64,000 nucleotides of DNA, from contig CAMMMX010000011.1 of assembly GCA_946498095.1 (NCBI GenBank), positions 22,190 through 86,189 on the forward strand. The letters run 5' to 3'. A program made the position numbers and the translations under genes. Each line of letters begins with the position of its first letter. Position 1 is the stretch's first letter. Below, piece by piece: positions 56,085 to 64,000 of this stretch. A model generated the notes under the pieces. The model saw only the letters and a list, made by a program, of their open reading frames with translations, did no database searches and was not told the DNA's origin. This DNA comes from an uncultured Clostridia bacterium (lineage in GTDB: Bacteria > Bacillota > Clostridia > Oscillospirales > Ruminococcaceae).

Positions 56085-56113
56085 ATTATACCACACAATC
56101 ACGAAAATATCAA
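56085..56113 (-). promoter_or_regulatory. Promoter of the DUF3990 operon
   Basis: On the minus strand TTGATA (56113-56108) and TATAAT (56090-56085) with a 17-base spacer. Transcription should start near 56078, only ~12 bases before the TTG start, leaving a very short leader. It is divergent from the TOPRIM gene. Confidence 0.8.
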
Positions 56114-56165
56114 GTGCGCAGTGTGGCAATGCGTAAAATGCAGTTTGAATCAGAAAGGAATTTTT

Positions 56166-57080
56166 ATGGCAACACGATATATTCACTTTACAGAAGAACA
56201 AAAACAGGCAGCCCGGCAAATCGATATTGCCGGGCTGTTACATTCCCAAGGTGAAACATTAAAACGCTCCGGCAGCGAGTATGAGTGGCGGGACGGCTCT
56301 GCAAAGGTCACGGTACGCGGAAACCTATGGTATCACCAGTACGAAGAAGTCGGCGGCGACGCGATTGACTTTGTGCGGAGGTATTATAACAAATCCTACC
56401 CGGAAGCTGTGGAATACCTGCTGGGCGGGTGCAGCTGCACACTCGCAGTATCTCCGCCGATAGAGAAAGAAGCAAAACCCTTTGAACTGCCGCCCAAAAA
56501 TGACCGGCTGTCACGGGTCTATGCGTATCTGATCAGACACCGGAAAATTGACAAGGATGTGCTGGATGCATTTGTGTGCAAGGGGATGATCTATGAATCC
56601 GCCGATTATCACAACGTCGTCTTTGTCGGCTTTGATGCGGATGGCGTTCCCCGTCATGCCCATAAGCGAGGGACAGGTTCGCAGAGCAGCTACAAAGGGA
56701 ATATCGGTGGCAGCCTGCCGGAATACAGTTTTCACTGGCATGGACAGAGCGAAAGGCTGTACCTGTTTGAAGCGCCGATTGACCTGCTCTCATTTATCTC
56801 CATGAACAAAGATAAATGGCAGCAGCACAGCTATGCCGCCTGCTGCGGAGTCGCCGATCATGTACTGTGGCAGATGATGAAAGACAATCCGCATATCGAA
56901 AAAGTCTATCTGTGCCTCGACAACGATAAACCCGGTCAGCAAGCGGCAGAACGGATCATCGGCAAGCTGGTGGAAAAAGGAATACCGTCTGAAATCCTCA
57001 CCCCAACTCTCAAAGACTGGAATGAGGATTTACTTTTTACAGAACAGGAGGAAAAACCATGCCAAACATTACAGCTTTGA
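56166..57080 (+). CDS. DUF3991/TOPRIM domain protein
   Basis: 304 residues, ATG 56166 preceded by AAAGGAATTTTT. Residues 1-~95 contain a zinc-ribbon-like or DNA-binding part (WYHQYEEVGGDAIDFVRRYYN, as in primase N-termini). The middle is DUF3991; the end is a TOPRIM domain with Glu in YLFEAPIDLLSF and YLCLDNDKPGQQAA (the D-x-D pair). Such proteins are primase- or nuclease-like accessories of conjugative elements. The end overlaps virD4 by 22 bases; the last residues QEEKPCQTLQL are weakly like the shared tails. Confidence 0.8.
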   Translation: MATRYIHFTEEQKQAARQIDIAGLLHSQGETLKRSGSEYEWRDGSAKVTVRGNLWYHQYEEVGGDAIDFVRRYYNKSYPEAVEYLLGGCSCTLAVSPPIEKEAKPFELPPKNDRLSRVYAYLIRHRKIDKDVLDAFVCKGMIYESADYHNVVFVGFDADGVPRHAHKRGTGSQSSYKGNIGGSLPEYSFHWHGQSERLYLFEAPIDLLSFISMNKDKWQQHSYAACCGVADHVLWQMMKDNPHIEKVYLCLDNDKPGQQAAERIIGKLVEKGIPSEILTPTLKDWNEDLLFTEQEEKPCQTLQL

Positions 57081-58885
57081 TTGTTGTAGCAACGGTTATG
57101 TTCTGTGTGCTGGGCGGCGTGACGCTCCTTGCCCACATCTATAACCTCAACAACATCAAATCCAAGACGGTAGGCGACGGCCAGCACGGTACGGCGCGGT
57201 TTTCTACCAAAGCGGAGATACGCCGGATTTACAAGCAGGTTCCGTTTACACCTGATGAGTGGAGAAAGCAGGCGAAGGAAAACACTCTTCCGAAGCTGCC
57301 GCAGGGAATTATCGTCGGCTGTCAGAGCAAAGGCGGTAATACCATTGCATATGTAGATGACGCCGATGTGCATTGCATGATGGTGGGTGCGGCAGGCTGC
57401 GGAAAGACTGCCTATTGGCTGTATCCGAATTTGGAATACGCTTGTGCTTCTGGAATGTCTTTCTTAACAACGGACACGAAGGGAGATCTGTACCGGCACT
57501 ACGGCGGCATTGCCAAGGACTGTTACGGTTACAATGTGGCGGTGATTGATCTGCGCAACCCCACCAGGTCGGACGAAAACAACCTTCTGCATCTCGTAAA
57601 CAAGTATATGGATATGGCGAAAGAACATCCGCAGGATGTCGCTCTCCGTGCCAAAGCAGAGAAATATGCAAAAATCATTGGAAAGACCTTGATCTACGCA
57701 GACGGCGACGCTTCCGCTTATGGTCAAAACGCCTTCTTTTATGACGCGGCTGAAGGTGTTTTGGTTTCTCTCATTTTGCTTATTGCAGAATTCGCGCCGA
57801 AAAATCAGCGGCACATCGTATCGGTGTTCAAGCTGATACAGGAATTGATGGCTCCCAGCGGAGTCAAGGGCAAGAATCAGTTTCAGCTTCTCATGGATCG
57901 CCTGCCTGCCGATCACAAGGCAAGGTGGTTTTCCGGCGCGGCGCTGTCTACCGGCGATCAGGCAATGGCAAGCGTTATGAGTACTGCGATGTCCCGGCTC
58001 AACGCTTTTCTCGACAGCGAGATGGAGCAGGTTTTGTGTTTCGATACCGCTATCGACGCAGAGAAATTCTGCAATGAGAAATCCGCTGTTTTTATCGTCT
58101 TACCGGAGGAAAATCCCAACGCCTATTTTATGGTCAGCCTACTCATCCAGCAGTTATACCGGGAAATTCTCGCTGTTGCAGACGAAAACGGCGGCAAGCT
58201 CCCAAACCGCGCTATGTTTTACTGCGACGAATTCGGCACCCTCCCGCCCATCCAATCAGCCGAGATGATGTACAGCGCCTCCCGATCAAGGCGGCTCTCA
58301 ATCGTCAGCATTATTCAGAGTTATCAGCAGCTTGAAAAGAATTACGGAAAAGAAGGCGCTGCCATCATTCAGGACAACTGTCAGCTTACCATTGCGGGCG
58401 GCTTCGCGCCCTCCAGTGAAACGGCGGATATTATCTCAAAAGCGCTTGGCACACGCACAGTCATGACCGGCTCGGTATCAAGAAGTAAAAACGATCCGTC
58501 CCAAAGCCTGCAGATGACGGAACGCCCACTGATGACGGCGGACGAGCTGAAAAGTATGAAGAAAGGTTCATTTATCGTGATGAAAACCGGTGCGCATCCC
58601 TTTATATCAAAGCTCAAGCTGTTTTTTAAGTGGGGGATTTCTTTTCCTGAAAACTCCTATACAATCGCCGACAAGGGCGCTCGCCGTGTGCATTATATCA
58701 GCCGCGAAACGCTCATCAAGAATATTACCGCGAGATATCCGCAGGAAAAGAAACCGCGTGTTCCTACCGCAAGTCCGCCGTCAGGCGGTCTGACGATGAC
58801 CGAGCCTGCCGAGGCAACCTTTGCGCAGGAAGTCAATCACGCGGCACAGCAGGAAAAAATTGCGAAACCGATGCGGACAGGTTAA
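57059..58885 (+). CDS. VirD4/TraG-type coupling protein
   Basis: 608 residues. One N-terminal transmembrane segment (LIVVATVMFCVLGGVTLLAHI), then the P-loop ATPase with Walker A MVGAAGCGKTAYW (~residue 108-120), Walker B MFYCDEFGTLPPI and SIIQSYQQLEKNYG. GHGTARFSTKAEI is the typical entry to the motor domain. It brings the relaxase-DNA complex, and possible protein substrates, to the secretion channel. An Ala/Glu-rich tail ends with AKPMRTG. It is the last large gene of the transfer region. Confidence 0.93.
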   Translation: MPNITALIVVATVMFCVLGGVTLLAHIYNLNNIKSKTVGDGQHGTARFSTKAEIRRIYKQVPFTPDEWRKQAKENTLPKLPQGIIVGCQSKGGNTIAYVDDADVHCMMVGAAGCGKTAYWLYPNLEYACASGMSFLTTDTKGDLYRHYGGIAKDCYGYNVAVIDLRNPTRSDENNLLHLVNKYMDMAKEHPQDVALRAKAEKYAKIIGKTLIYADGDASAYGQNAFFYDAAEGVLVSLILLIAEFAPKNQRHIVSVFKLIQELMAPSGVKGKNQFQLLMDRLPADHKARWFSGAALSTGDQAMASVMSTAMSRLNAFLDSEMEQVLCFDTAIDAEKFCNEKSAVFIVLPEENPNAYFMVSLLIQQLYREILAVADENGGKLPNRAMFYCDEFGTLPPIQSAEMMYSASRSRRLSIVSIIQSYQQLEKNYGKEGAAIIQDNCQLTIAGGFAPSSETADIISKALGTRTVMTGSVSRSKNDPSQSLQMTERPLMTADELKSMKKGSFIVMKTGAHPFISKLKLFFKWGISFPENSYTIADKGARRVHYISRETLIKNITARYPQEKKPRVPTASPPSGGLTMTEPAEATFAQEVNHAAQQEKIAKPMRTG

Positions 58886-58897
58886 GGCGGTGATACG

Positions 58898-59155
58898 ATG
58901 TCTTATTTCAAAAAGCTCTATGAAAACGGCAATCTGCCGCACCGCGCAAAGCTGGTGTACCTCTATCTTCACGACAGAATGGACAAAGAACGAAAGGCGT
59001 GGCCGGGGATCAAAACCATCGCGCAGGATCTGTCAATTTCCAGAAGTACCGTCAAACGGGCAATCAAAGATTTGGAGAAAGCTCGTCTCATACGAAAAGA
59101 GCCGCACTACCGTGAAAACGGCAGTGCGACTTCTAACCGATACTTTCTGCTTTGA
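58898..59155 (+). CDS. Small winged helix-turn-helix protein
   Basis: 85 residues from ATG 58898. RAKLVYLYLHDRMDKERKAWPGIKTIAQDLSISRSTVKRAIKDLEKARLIRKE is a winged helix-turn-helix of the GntR/replication-initiator type, as in helix_turn_helix_36 proteins of mobile elements. It ends with the wing (YRENGSATSNRYFLL). It may regulate the transfer operon or belong to replication control. It follows virD4 by 12 bases. Confidence 0.8.
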   Translation: MSYFKKLYENGNLPHRAKLVYLYLHDRMDKERKAWPGIKTIAQDLSISRSTVKRAIKDLEKARLIRKEPHYRENGSATSNRYFLL

Positions 59156-59198
59156 ATTATAGTTTTTAACGCCAAGGGAGAAGTCTGCCTGTTCGGAC

Positions 59199-59275
59199 CC
59201 CCACAAAGTCTTTATGACTTTGTGGGGAGAGGACGAGCAGCGAAGTGAGTGAGCTTTTGCCGCTTTACGGCAAAA
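59199..59275 (+). repeat. Two strong hairpins downstream of the transfer genes
   Basis: CCCCACAAAGTC (59199-59210), loop TTTAT, GACTTTGTGGGG (59216-59227): 12-bp perfect arms. Then TTTTGCCG (59255-59262), loop CTTTA, CGGCAAAA (59268-59275). A third weaker pair is GTGAACC/GGTTCAC (59304-59324). No T-run follows the first. The arrangement suits a replication, transfer or att-type cis site as well as transcript ends. Confidence 0.55.
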
Positions 59276-59454
59276 CGAGCGATATGCAGCTTGCGAGGAC
59301 GAAGTGAACCCAGCTCCGGTTCACCGTGGCCTCCCCTTAACAACTCACTTTAAGAGAGATGACGGCAGAAAAGAAAAAAGAGAAAAATGCGCCATCTTCC
59401 GGTATAACAAAAAGACGCTTTCCCTTCCGGATGGCGCCGAGCAGCAGCCTGTGT

Positions 59455-59590
59455 TTATTTTTCTTTTCTGCCGATGACCTGATCCGGGAACACCGACGCG
59501 CGAATCAAATCCGCAGGATCGACATCCAGCGCGTCCGCAATGTCGAAAAATACCTCCAGCGAAAAACCGTTGGCGATCCCCGGCGCTTCG
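59455..59590 (-). pseudogene. Fragment of an XRE-family regulator
   Basis: The reading frame keeps only the C-terminal end of a Cro/CI regulator: VRSIEAPGIANGFSLEVFF then IADALDVDPADLIRASVF. The helix-turn-helix proper is missing. It joins directly to a CHAP fragment in the opposite orientation, so this is a deletion/recombination junction in a decayed element end. Confidence 0.55.
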
Positions 59591-59595
59591 ATTGA

Positions 59596-59752
59596 GCGGA
59601 CGAAAGCGGTCAGGGCAGAACATCTGACCATACGGGTATCGTTCAAAAAGTGGAAAACGGCAAAGTTTACACGGTCGAGGGCAACTCCGAGGCTTCTGTT
59701 TGTCAGAACAGCTATCCGGTAGATACTCGACTACGGTGCGCCTGTCTATTGA
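59596..59752 (+). pseudogene. Fragment of a CHAP-domain wall hydrolase
   Basis: SDHTGIVQKVENGKVYTVEGNS is the conserved C-terminal half of a CHAP peptidase (His as catalytic base). The frame then shifts: after CQNSYPV another frame gives ILDYGAPVY and a stop, the usual CHAP C-terminus. The N-terminal half with the Cys is missing. Only the C-terminal ~50 residues of a second lytic enzyme remain. Confidence 0.65.
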
Positions 59753-59884
59753 TCAGAAGGTAAAAAACAAGCCGCTTGCTCAATGATGAGGTTCCGTAAC
59801 GAAGGTTTTGAAAACAAGCGGTAAAGCCAATCGGTGCGGTTATATTGTAGAAAAATCTGAAACTGAAATTTAGAGGAAATTGCA

Positions 59885-60255
59885 ATGAAATCATTATTTG
59901 AACAGATGGGCGGAACTTATATGCTGCAAGGCGATTACTATTTGCCGAATCTCACTTTACCTGCCGAAGAAAATAAGCCCATGGGATATTAGAGTAACGG
60001 CATTTACGGTATATCCGGCAGCATAGGAAAGTATTTTGCACGAATCTGCTCACAAGCGACAACCTGAACAGCTATCTTACGGATATCGACCAACAGGAGA
60101 AAAAATTTTTCACGGTCGGTAGAACAGATGACAGCGTATAAGGGCGTAACCGAGCAGATAAAGGCAGAAAGTCAGATAGAATGGTGGACAGGATGACTGC
60201 GCTGCGTGAAGCGGCGGTAGAAATCGTGAACGCAGAAGTGATTTTGCATAAATGA
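59885..60255 (+). pseudogene. TnpV transposon protein, multiply frameshifted
   Basis: Starts MKSLFEQMGGTYMLQGDYYL with LPNLTLPAEE and a stop, then in other frames LNSYLTDIDQQ, MTAYKGVTEQIKAESQIEW and VDRMTALREAAVEIVNAEV. These are in the right order for TnpV, a small protein carried by clostridial transposons. At least three frame changes and internal stops make it nonfunctional. It marks the right end of the element; no recombinase gene follows it. Confidence 0.7.
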
Positions 60256-60548
60256 AAGCCAACATGAAAACTGCACAATGAAGCGTGTAACGCTTTTGAA
60301 CGAAAAAACGAGAAAACGCCTTACCCCTCAAAGTTATGCTTTAGAAACGGAACTATCATTTAAAAAGTTCTCATGCGCTCTTCAAGAAAGCCGGAGATAA
60401 TCATAGATTAATTTTACTGGTATTTTACTGATAATTAACTCCAGTTATATGGAAAACCAAATACATTAAATGTATAATAGGAATATGGAGTGGGTTGCCT
60501 ATGCTTTTTGCCCTATATGATTTCGTGGCATATTGCCTGTATAGCATC

Positions 60549-60605
60549 AGCCGGTTTTCCGGAGGAAGCGTGTTGCTTTGCGCCGCTTTTTCCGAAAAAC
60601 CGGCT
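60549..60605 (+). promoter_or_regulatory. Long hairpin in the leader of the PhoH-like gene
   Basis: AGCCGGTTTTCCGG (60549-60562) pairs with CCGAAAAACCGGCT (60592-60605), one mismatch, with GTTTTG after it. It lies 58 bases before the PhoH-like start codon and could be an attenuator or an upstream terminator. Confidence 0.5.
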
Positions 60606-60663
60606 GTTTTGTTATGCGGAGAATCAAACCCCTTGTAATTATCATAAAAAAGGAGAAAACGCC

Positions 60664-62034
60664 ATGCAAAAGACATATGTGCTGGATACCAACGTTTTGA
60701 TTCAGGCCCCCTATGCTCTCCAATCCTTTGAGGACAACCATCTTGTCTTACCTCTTGCTGTCCTGGAAGAGCTGGACGGATTGAAAAATGCAGAGGGGGA
60801 AAGGGGCGCTAATGCGCGGCAGGCCATCCGGTATCTGGAATCGGTGCGCACGGCGGGAAACCTGCTGGAAGGCGTCTCCCTGCCGGGCGGCGGCACGCTG
60901 CGCCTGGAGGTTAACTGCGTGGACGTGAAGCTGCCGGAGGGCTTCCCGGAGCACAAAAACGACAACCGGATTTTAAAGGTCTGCCTTGGCCTGCAAAACG
61001 GGAAAACGCCGGTTATCCTGGTGACAAAGGACATTGTGGTGCGCGTCAAGGCGCAGATGCTGGGAATTCAGGCGGAGGATTTCACCACTGAGCAGGCGCC
61101 CGTCAGCGAGGAACAGTATACCGGACGATGCGAGGTCTTTGTAGCGGAAAAGAAATTCGAGGACTTTAAAAAGAAGCATATTGCGCCGGAAGATGTGTAT
61201 CAGGCGGACGAATCCGGTGAAAAGCTTCCGGTGACGCTCGTGCCCAACCAGTTTGTCATCCTCAAAGCGGACCAATCCGCCAGGAAAACCCAGCTTGGCC
61301 GTTTTGACGGGAAGAAAATCGTACCGCTCGCTTTTCAGAAGAAAAAGCCCTACGGCGTTTCCCCAAGAAATGTGGGTCAAAAATTTTTACAGGAGGCCTT
61401 GATGGCCGATGCGGAAGAAGCGCCGCTGGTGATCGTAAAGGGGATGGCCGGCACAGCAAAAACCTTCTACACCTTGGCTGTCGGCCTGCACGCCATGCTG
61501 GAGCAGGAGGAACCGGCTTACCGGCGCATTTTGATCAGCCGTCCCAACGCCCAGTTTGACGATGATATCGGGTTCCTCCCGGGGGACGAGTCGGAAAAGA
61601 TCGCGCCGCTGCTCCGGCCGGTCGTCGACAATCTGGAGCTTTTGGTGGATCAGAACGAGAAGGAACGGTTTGCCGATGAACGCAGCCTTTCCGGGAAAGT
61701 AGAGGAACTGTTCGACCGGGGAATCGTGGACGCCCAGGCCCTCAATTTCATCCGCGGCCGGTCGATTTCCAAGACCTATCTGGTCATTGACGAGGCGCAG
61801 AATCTGACGCCCAAGCAGGCCAAGGGGATCATCACCCGCGCCGGGATGGGTACGAAAATCATCCTGCTGGGCGACCCGCAGCAGATCGACCATCCTCTTC
61901 TGGACGAACGCACCAACGGTTTGAGCTACGCAGCGGAAAAAATGAAGGGCAGCCCGCTGTGCTGGCAGGTCACCATGTCCGCCGAAGAGTGCGAGCGTTC
62001 CGCACTGGCTATGGATGCAGTTAAACGGATGTAA
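60664..62034 (+). CDS. PIN-domain and PhoH-type ATPase fusion (YlaK-like)
   Basis: 456 residues, ATG 60664 with AGGAGAAAACGCC upstream. Residues 1-~140 are a PIN nuclease domain (YVLDTNVLIQAP with the first catalytic Asp, LEELDGLK, NDNRIL). Residues ~240-456 are a PhoH P-loop ATPase: VKGMAGTAKTFYTLA (GTAKT instead of GTGKT), TYLVIDEAQNLTP, ITRAGMGTKIILLGDPQQID. The combination is a predicted RNA-handling protein, conserved in Firmicutes. It is the first clearly host gene after the element. Confidence 0.9.
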   Translation: MQKTYVLDTNVLIQAPYALQSFEDNHLVLPLAVLEELDGLKNAEGERGANARQAIRYLESVRTAGNLLEGVSLPGGGTLRLEVNCVDVKLPEGFPEHKNDNRILKVCLGLQNGKTPVILVTKDIVVRVKAQMLGIQAEDFTTEQAPVSEEQYTGRCEVFVAEKKFEDFKKKHIAPEDVYQADESGEKLPVTLVPNQFVILKADQSARKTQLGRFDGKKIVPLAFQKKKPYGVSPRNVGQKFLQEALMADAEEAPLVIVKGMAGTAKTFYTLAVGLHAMLEQEEPAYRRILISRPNAQFDDDIGFLPGDESEKIAPLLRPVVDNLELLVDQNEKERFADERSLSGKVEELFDRGIVDAQALNFIRGRSISKTYLVIDEAQNLTPKQAKGIITRAGMGTKIILLGDPQQIDHPLLDERTNGLSYAAEKMKGSPLCWQVTMSAEECERSALAMDAVKRM

Positions 62035-62076
62035 TTGGATTGGATTTTATATATGCACAGGAAAGGTGATAGCGAT

Positions 62077-62319
62077 ATGAAACAAAACGGTTCCTTTCAG
62101 GAGACCATCGCACGGATAGGGCAAAAGCTCAGGAGCAGCCGGAAGCGGTATTTCGGCGTGCTGCTGATCCTGCTCGGTATCGTTTTGGGGATTGTTTCCA
62201 GGGCGGTGGGCGGTTCCCCGTTCCAGGATTTCGCCATCGGCATCCTCATGGGCCTCTCGGCCGGTGTCCTTCTCGTCGGGATCCTCGCCGTCCTGCTGTC
62301 CTTCATCCGGAGAAAGTAA
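62077..62319 (+). CDS. Small membrane protein
   Basis: 80 residues from ATG 62077 with AAAGGTGA upstream; the frame to 62035 has no such site. Two adjacent transmembrane segments (YFGVLLILLGIVLGIVSRAVG and FAIGILMGLSAGVLLVGILAVLLSF) and a basic C-terminus. No family recognised. It starts 43 bases after the PhoH-like gene and is probably in the same operon. Confidence 0.65.
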   Translation: MKQNGSFQETIARIGQKLRSSRKRYFGVLLILLGIVLGIVSRAVGGSPFQDFAIGILMGLSAGVLLVGILAVLLSFIRRK

Positions 62320-62476
62320 CCCTGATTTTGAAACGGTAAGAAATTTTCATAAAATCAAATTACGCAAATTTAATTTACTTTTTACGCAGCCATGATAGAG
62401 AGCTAACAGAACGTATGGTATATTGTAGACGCAGACAAATGCAAGAAATCATTTCTGATTTGGAGGATGAAAGGAT

Positions 62477-63325
62477 ATGGAGCTCTCAAAAAAGCAGACG
62501 GCGACGCAGTCGCAAAAACTCATGGTCTTTGTATTGACCATGGCGCTGTATGGATTGGCAACCCTGTTTACCGAATTGATTCCCAGCTTTCAGGCTGGTA
62601 TTGTGGAATTTTCAGTGGAATACTTCCTGTTTATCCCGCTGACGCTGGCCATGCTGTTTGACCCGCTTTCGGCGGCGCTGGGCGCGGCTACCGGCGAGCT
62701 GGTGTTCAGCGAGATCATGCTGGGCCAGTTTGGCGGCTTGGGCGAGCTGGAAAAATTTCTGACAGTAACCATTGGTGTGTATATTGCCGGGCGGATGGTA
62801 AAGAACCCGAAGAACTATAAAATGGTCGGCATCGCGGCCATTACTGGCACAGGGCTTCAGCTGCTGATGGGAACCGTCGTAGATATCCTGAAGGTACAGT
62901 TTGCCGTGGAGGATTTTGAAGCGGTAGCCGGCCTGCCGGAGAGCGTGTTTGCCACCGAAGGCTTTGCGTTCCTCAACGACCTGCTGTTCTCCGGTATCCT
63001 GTTCTGCCTGCTGCCCACCCTGTTTTTGGTGCCGAAGCTGTACGGCAAGATCGAGCCGCTGCTGGGGATGCGCCCGCGGGATGAAAAGACCTGGCTGGGC
63101 GGGATCAACGCCAAAGTTGTCATCGGCTGTATCGTTGCCTTTGCCGCAGCGGTCGGCGCCGAGCTTTTGGCTACCAGCGGCACTCCGCTGATCGAATGGG
63201 AAGCCGAGTGGGCGGAAAGCGGGACCGCGCTGGCGATCGGCCTTGTAGTTGCCGCCGTAATCGCTGTTGCTGCGATCGTTGCGCTAAAAGTCAAGGCTGG
63301 AAAGAAACAGGCGGAGGAACAATGA
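62477..63325 (+). CDS. ECF transporter S component-like membrane protein
   Basis: 282 residues with about seven transmembrane segments; GGAGGATGAAAGG upstream. The S-component character comes from its topology and the directly overlapping ATPase gene (ATGA at 63322-63325). In energy-coupling-factor systems this subunit binds a vitamin or other micronutrient. Its extra C-terminal helix (TALAIGLVVAAVIAVAAIVALKV) and size of 282 are larger than most S components. No riboswitch that I recognise lies in the 157 bases upstream, so the substrate is unknown. Confidence 0.7.
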   Translation: MELSKKQTATQSQKLMVFVLTMALYGLATLFTELIPSFQAGIVEFSVEYFLFIPLTLAMLFDPLSAALGAATGELVFSEIMLGQFGGLGELEKFLTVTIGVYIAGRMVKNPKNYKMVGIAAITGTGLQLLMGTVVDILKVQFAVEDFEAVAGLPESVFATEGFAFLNDLLFSGILFCLLPTLFLVPKLYGKIEPLLGMRPRDEKTWLGGINAKVVIGCIVAFAAAVGAELLATSGTPLIEWEAEWAESGTALAIGLVVAAVIAVAAIVALKVKAGKKQAEEQ

Positions 63326-64000
63326 ACATTATCGAGATAGAGAATTTGACCTATTCCTATCCCGCCGCAAAAAGTCCGATTCTGAAGAACATATCGCTTA
63401 CGGTTGAAGAAGGGGACTTCCTGGCGGTCGTTGGGAACAACGGCTGCGGGAAGTCCACTTTTTGTAAAACCTTAAACGGGCTGATCCCCCACTTTATCGA
63501 CGGCGATTTTGAAGGGACCGTCAAGGTGGGAGGAATCAACACCCTGGAATCGGATGTGGGGACGCTGGCCTGCAAGGCGGGATATGTCTATCAGGACTTT
63601 GAAAACCAGATCGTCCGCCCTACCGTGCTGGATGACGCTTCCTATGCCTGCTTGAACTACGCCATGCCGGATTATATCGAAAGAGGGCGGCGAGCGCTCT
63701 CCCTCTGCGGGCTGGAGGGACGGGAAGACGACTATATCTGGCAGCTTTCCGGGGGGCAGACCCATCTGCTGGCGCTGGCGGGCGCTGTTTCCCTGCGGCC
63801 GGATATCCTGATTCTGGACGAGCCTATCGCCCAGCTGGATCCCAGCCATGCGGATAAAATCTACGGCGTACTGAAGGAGCTGAACGAAAAGCATGGCAAG
63901 ACGATTATCGTCATCGAGCACCATACGGAATATATCGCCGATTACTGCAAGCATGTGATGCTGATGCGGGACGGCGGCATTGCGTGGAAGCTTCCCACGG
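63322..64000 (+). CDS. ECF transporter ATPase (EcfA-like), cut by the window end
   Basis: At least 226 residues; the gene runs off the window. Start ATG 63322, with GCGGAGGAAC before it, overlaps the preceding stop. Walker A VVGNNGCGKSTF, Q-loop YVYQDFENQIV, signature QLSGGQTHLLALAGA, Walker B ILILDEPIAQLDP and the switch His in VIEHHTEYI are present. The EcfA type often occurs as two fused or tandem nucleotide-binding domains, so a second one may follow. It powers the S component encoded just before. Confidence 0.9.
   Translation, partial: MNIIEIENLTYSYPAAKSPILKNISLTVEEGDFLAVVGNNGCGKSTFCKTLNGLIPHFIDGDFEGTVKVGGINTLESDVGTLACKAGYVYQDFENQIVRPTVLDDASYACLNYAMPDYIERGRRALSLCGLEGREDDYIWQLSGGQTHLLALAGAVSLRPDILILDEPIAQLDPSHADKIYGVLKELNEKHGKTIIVIEHHTEYIADYCKHVMLMRDGGIAWKLPT

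Larger units (their letters stand above)
31590..60255. mobile_element. Integrative conjugative element, right end decayed
   Basis: A ~29 kb block with a complete-looking Gram-positive conjugation set: VirB2-like, VirB6-like, PrgI/VirB3-like, VirB4, C40 wall hydrolase, RHH protein, MobP3-like relaxase, TOPRIM protein, VirD4 coupling protein, adhesin and sortase. It resembles the Tn1549-like/clostridial CTn elements of gut Firmicutes (inference from gene content). Borders are approximate: the left lies between tRNA-Ser and the first gene, the right after a TnpV pseudogene. No serine or tyrosine recombinase is in the window, so it may be immobile on its own, or excised by another element's enzyme. 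Confidence 0.8.

Noticed and set aside
31435..60480. Direct repeat of the tRNA-Ser 3' end at the right side of the element
   Set aside because: I looked for CCCTCCTTCTCCGCCA or a close variant between 59 and 60.5 kb and did not find it, so tRNA-specific integration is not claimed.
62320..62476. Riboswitch before the ECF S-component gene
   Set aside because: The spacer is short and AT-rich, with no motif of a vitamin-sensing riboswitch that I recognise.

Overview
The window looks like a chromosomal contig of an anaerobic, low-to-medium GC Firmicute of class Clostridia, probably an Oscillospirales/Ruminococcaceae-type gut bacterium. Evidence for this: clostridial RpoB/RpoC/EF-Tu sequences, strong GGAGG ribosome binding sites, frequent TTG/GTG starts, GH92 and GH127 glycosidases, an ECF transporter, and an integrated conjugative element of the kind common in gut clostridia. 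The genus assignment is inference.

Layout. 1-4.9 kb (minus strand): the end of a P-loop kinase, a three-gene ABC-2 type exporter, an XRE-methyltransferase fusion and a GNAT acetyltransferase. 5.0-5.9 kb: an orphan HExxH metallopeptidase-like protein. 6.1-20.6 kb (plus): the transcription/translation core, rpoB-rpoC-argS-rpsL-rpsG-fusA-tuf, with near-consensus promoters before rpoB, rpsL and tuf and terminators after rpoC and tuf. argS sits at an unusual place between rpoC and rpsL. 21.1-22.8 kb: a MutS-family ATPase without the mismatch-reading domain. 22.9-31.2 kb: a carbohydrate island with a frameshifted clan-A glycosidase, a uroporphyrinogen-decarboxylase-family protein, a GH92 alpha-mannosidase, a broken pyroglutamyl peptidase, an amidohydrolase and a GH127 enzyme. 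31.4 kb: tRNA-Ser(GGA).

About 31.6-60.3 kb is an integrative conjugative element. Its plus-strand genes include an AbrB-like and a SpoVG-like protein, a lipoprotein, a 1,457-residue thioester/CnaB/VaFE surface adhesin and a class B sortase. The transfer machinery is a VirB2-like protein, a VirB6-like channel, a PrgI/VirB3-like protein, VirB4, a C40 peptidoglycan hydrolase, a relaxosome RHH protein, a MobP3-like relaxase with Sel1 repeats, a TOPRIM protein and a VirD4 coupling protein. Cargo consists of a HipA-type kinase with its own promoter and terminator, an amidoligase/gamma-glutamylcyclotransferase pair, and a minus-strand DUF3990 (ADP-ribosyltransferase-like)/DUF3791 operon that resembles a toxin-antitoxin system. 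No integrase is visible. The right end is a graveyard of an XRE fragment, a CHAP fragment and a TnpV pseudogene. Host genes resume with a PIN-PhoH ATPase, a small membrane protein and an ECF transporter S component with its ATPase, which runs off the window.

The most interesting signal is that at least seven otherwise unrelated proteins of the element share a C-terminal tail: an acidic stretch, then a Pro-x-hydrophobic step, ending in Met-x-Met/Leu or similar. Codon choice differs between them, so this is a protein-level similarity. It could be a signal for type IV secretion into the recipient or a docking or modification peptide. A second signal is an N-terminal LPKG...YYY module shared by the HipA kinase and the lead protein of the DUF3990 operon.
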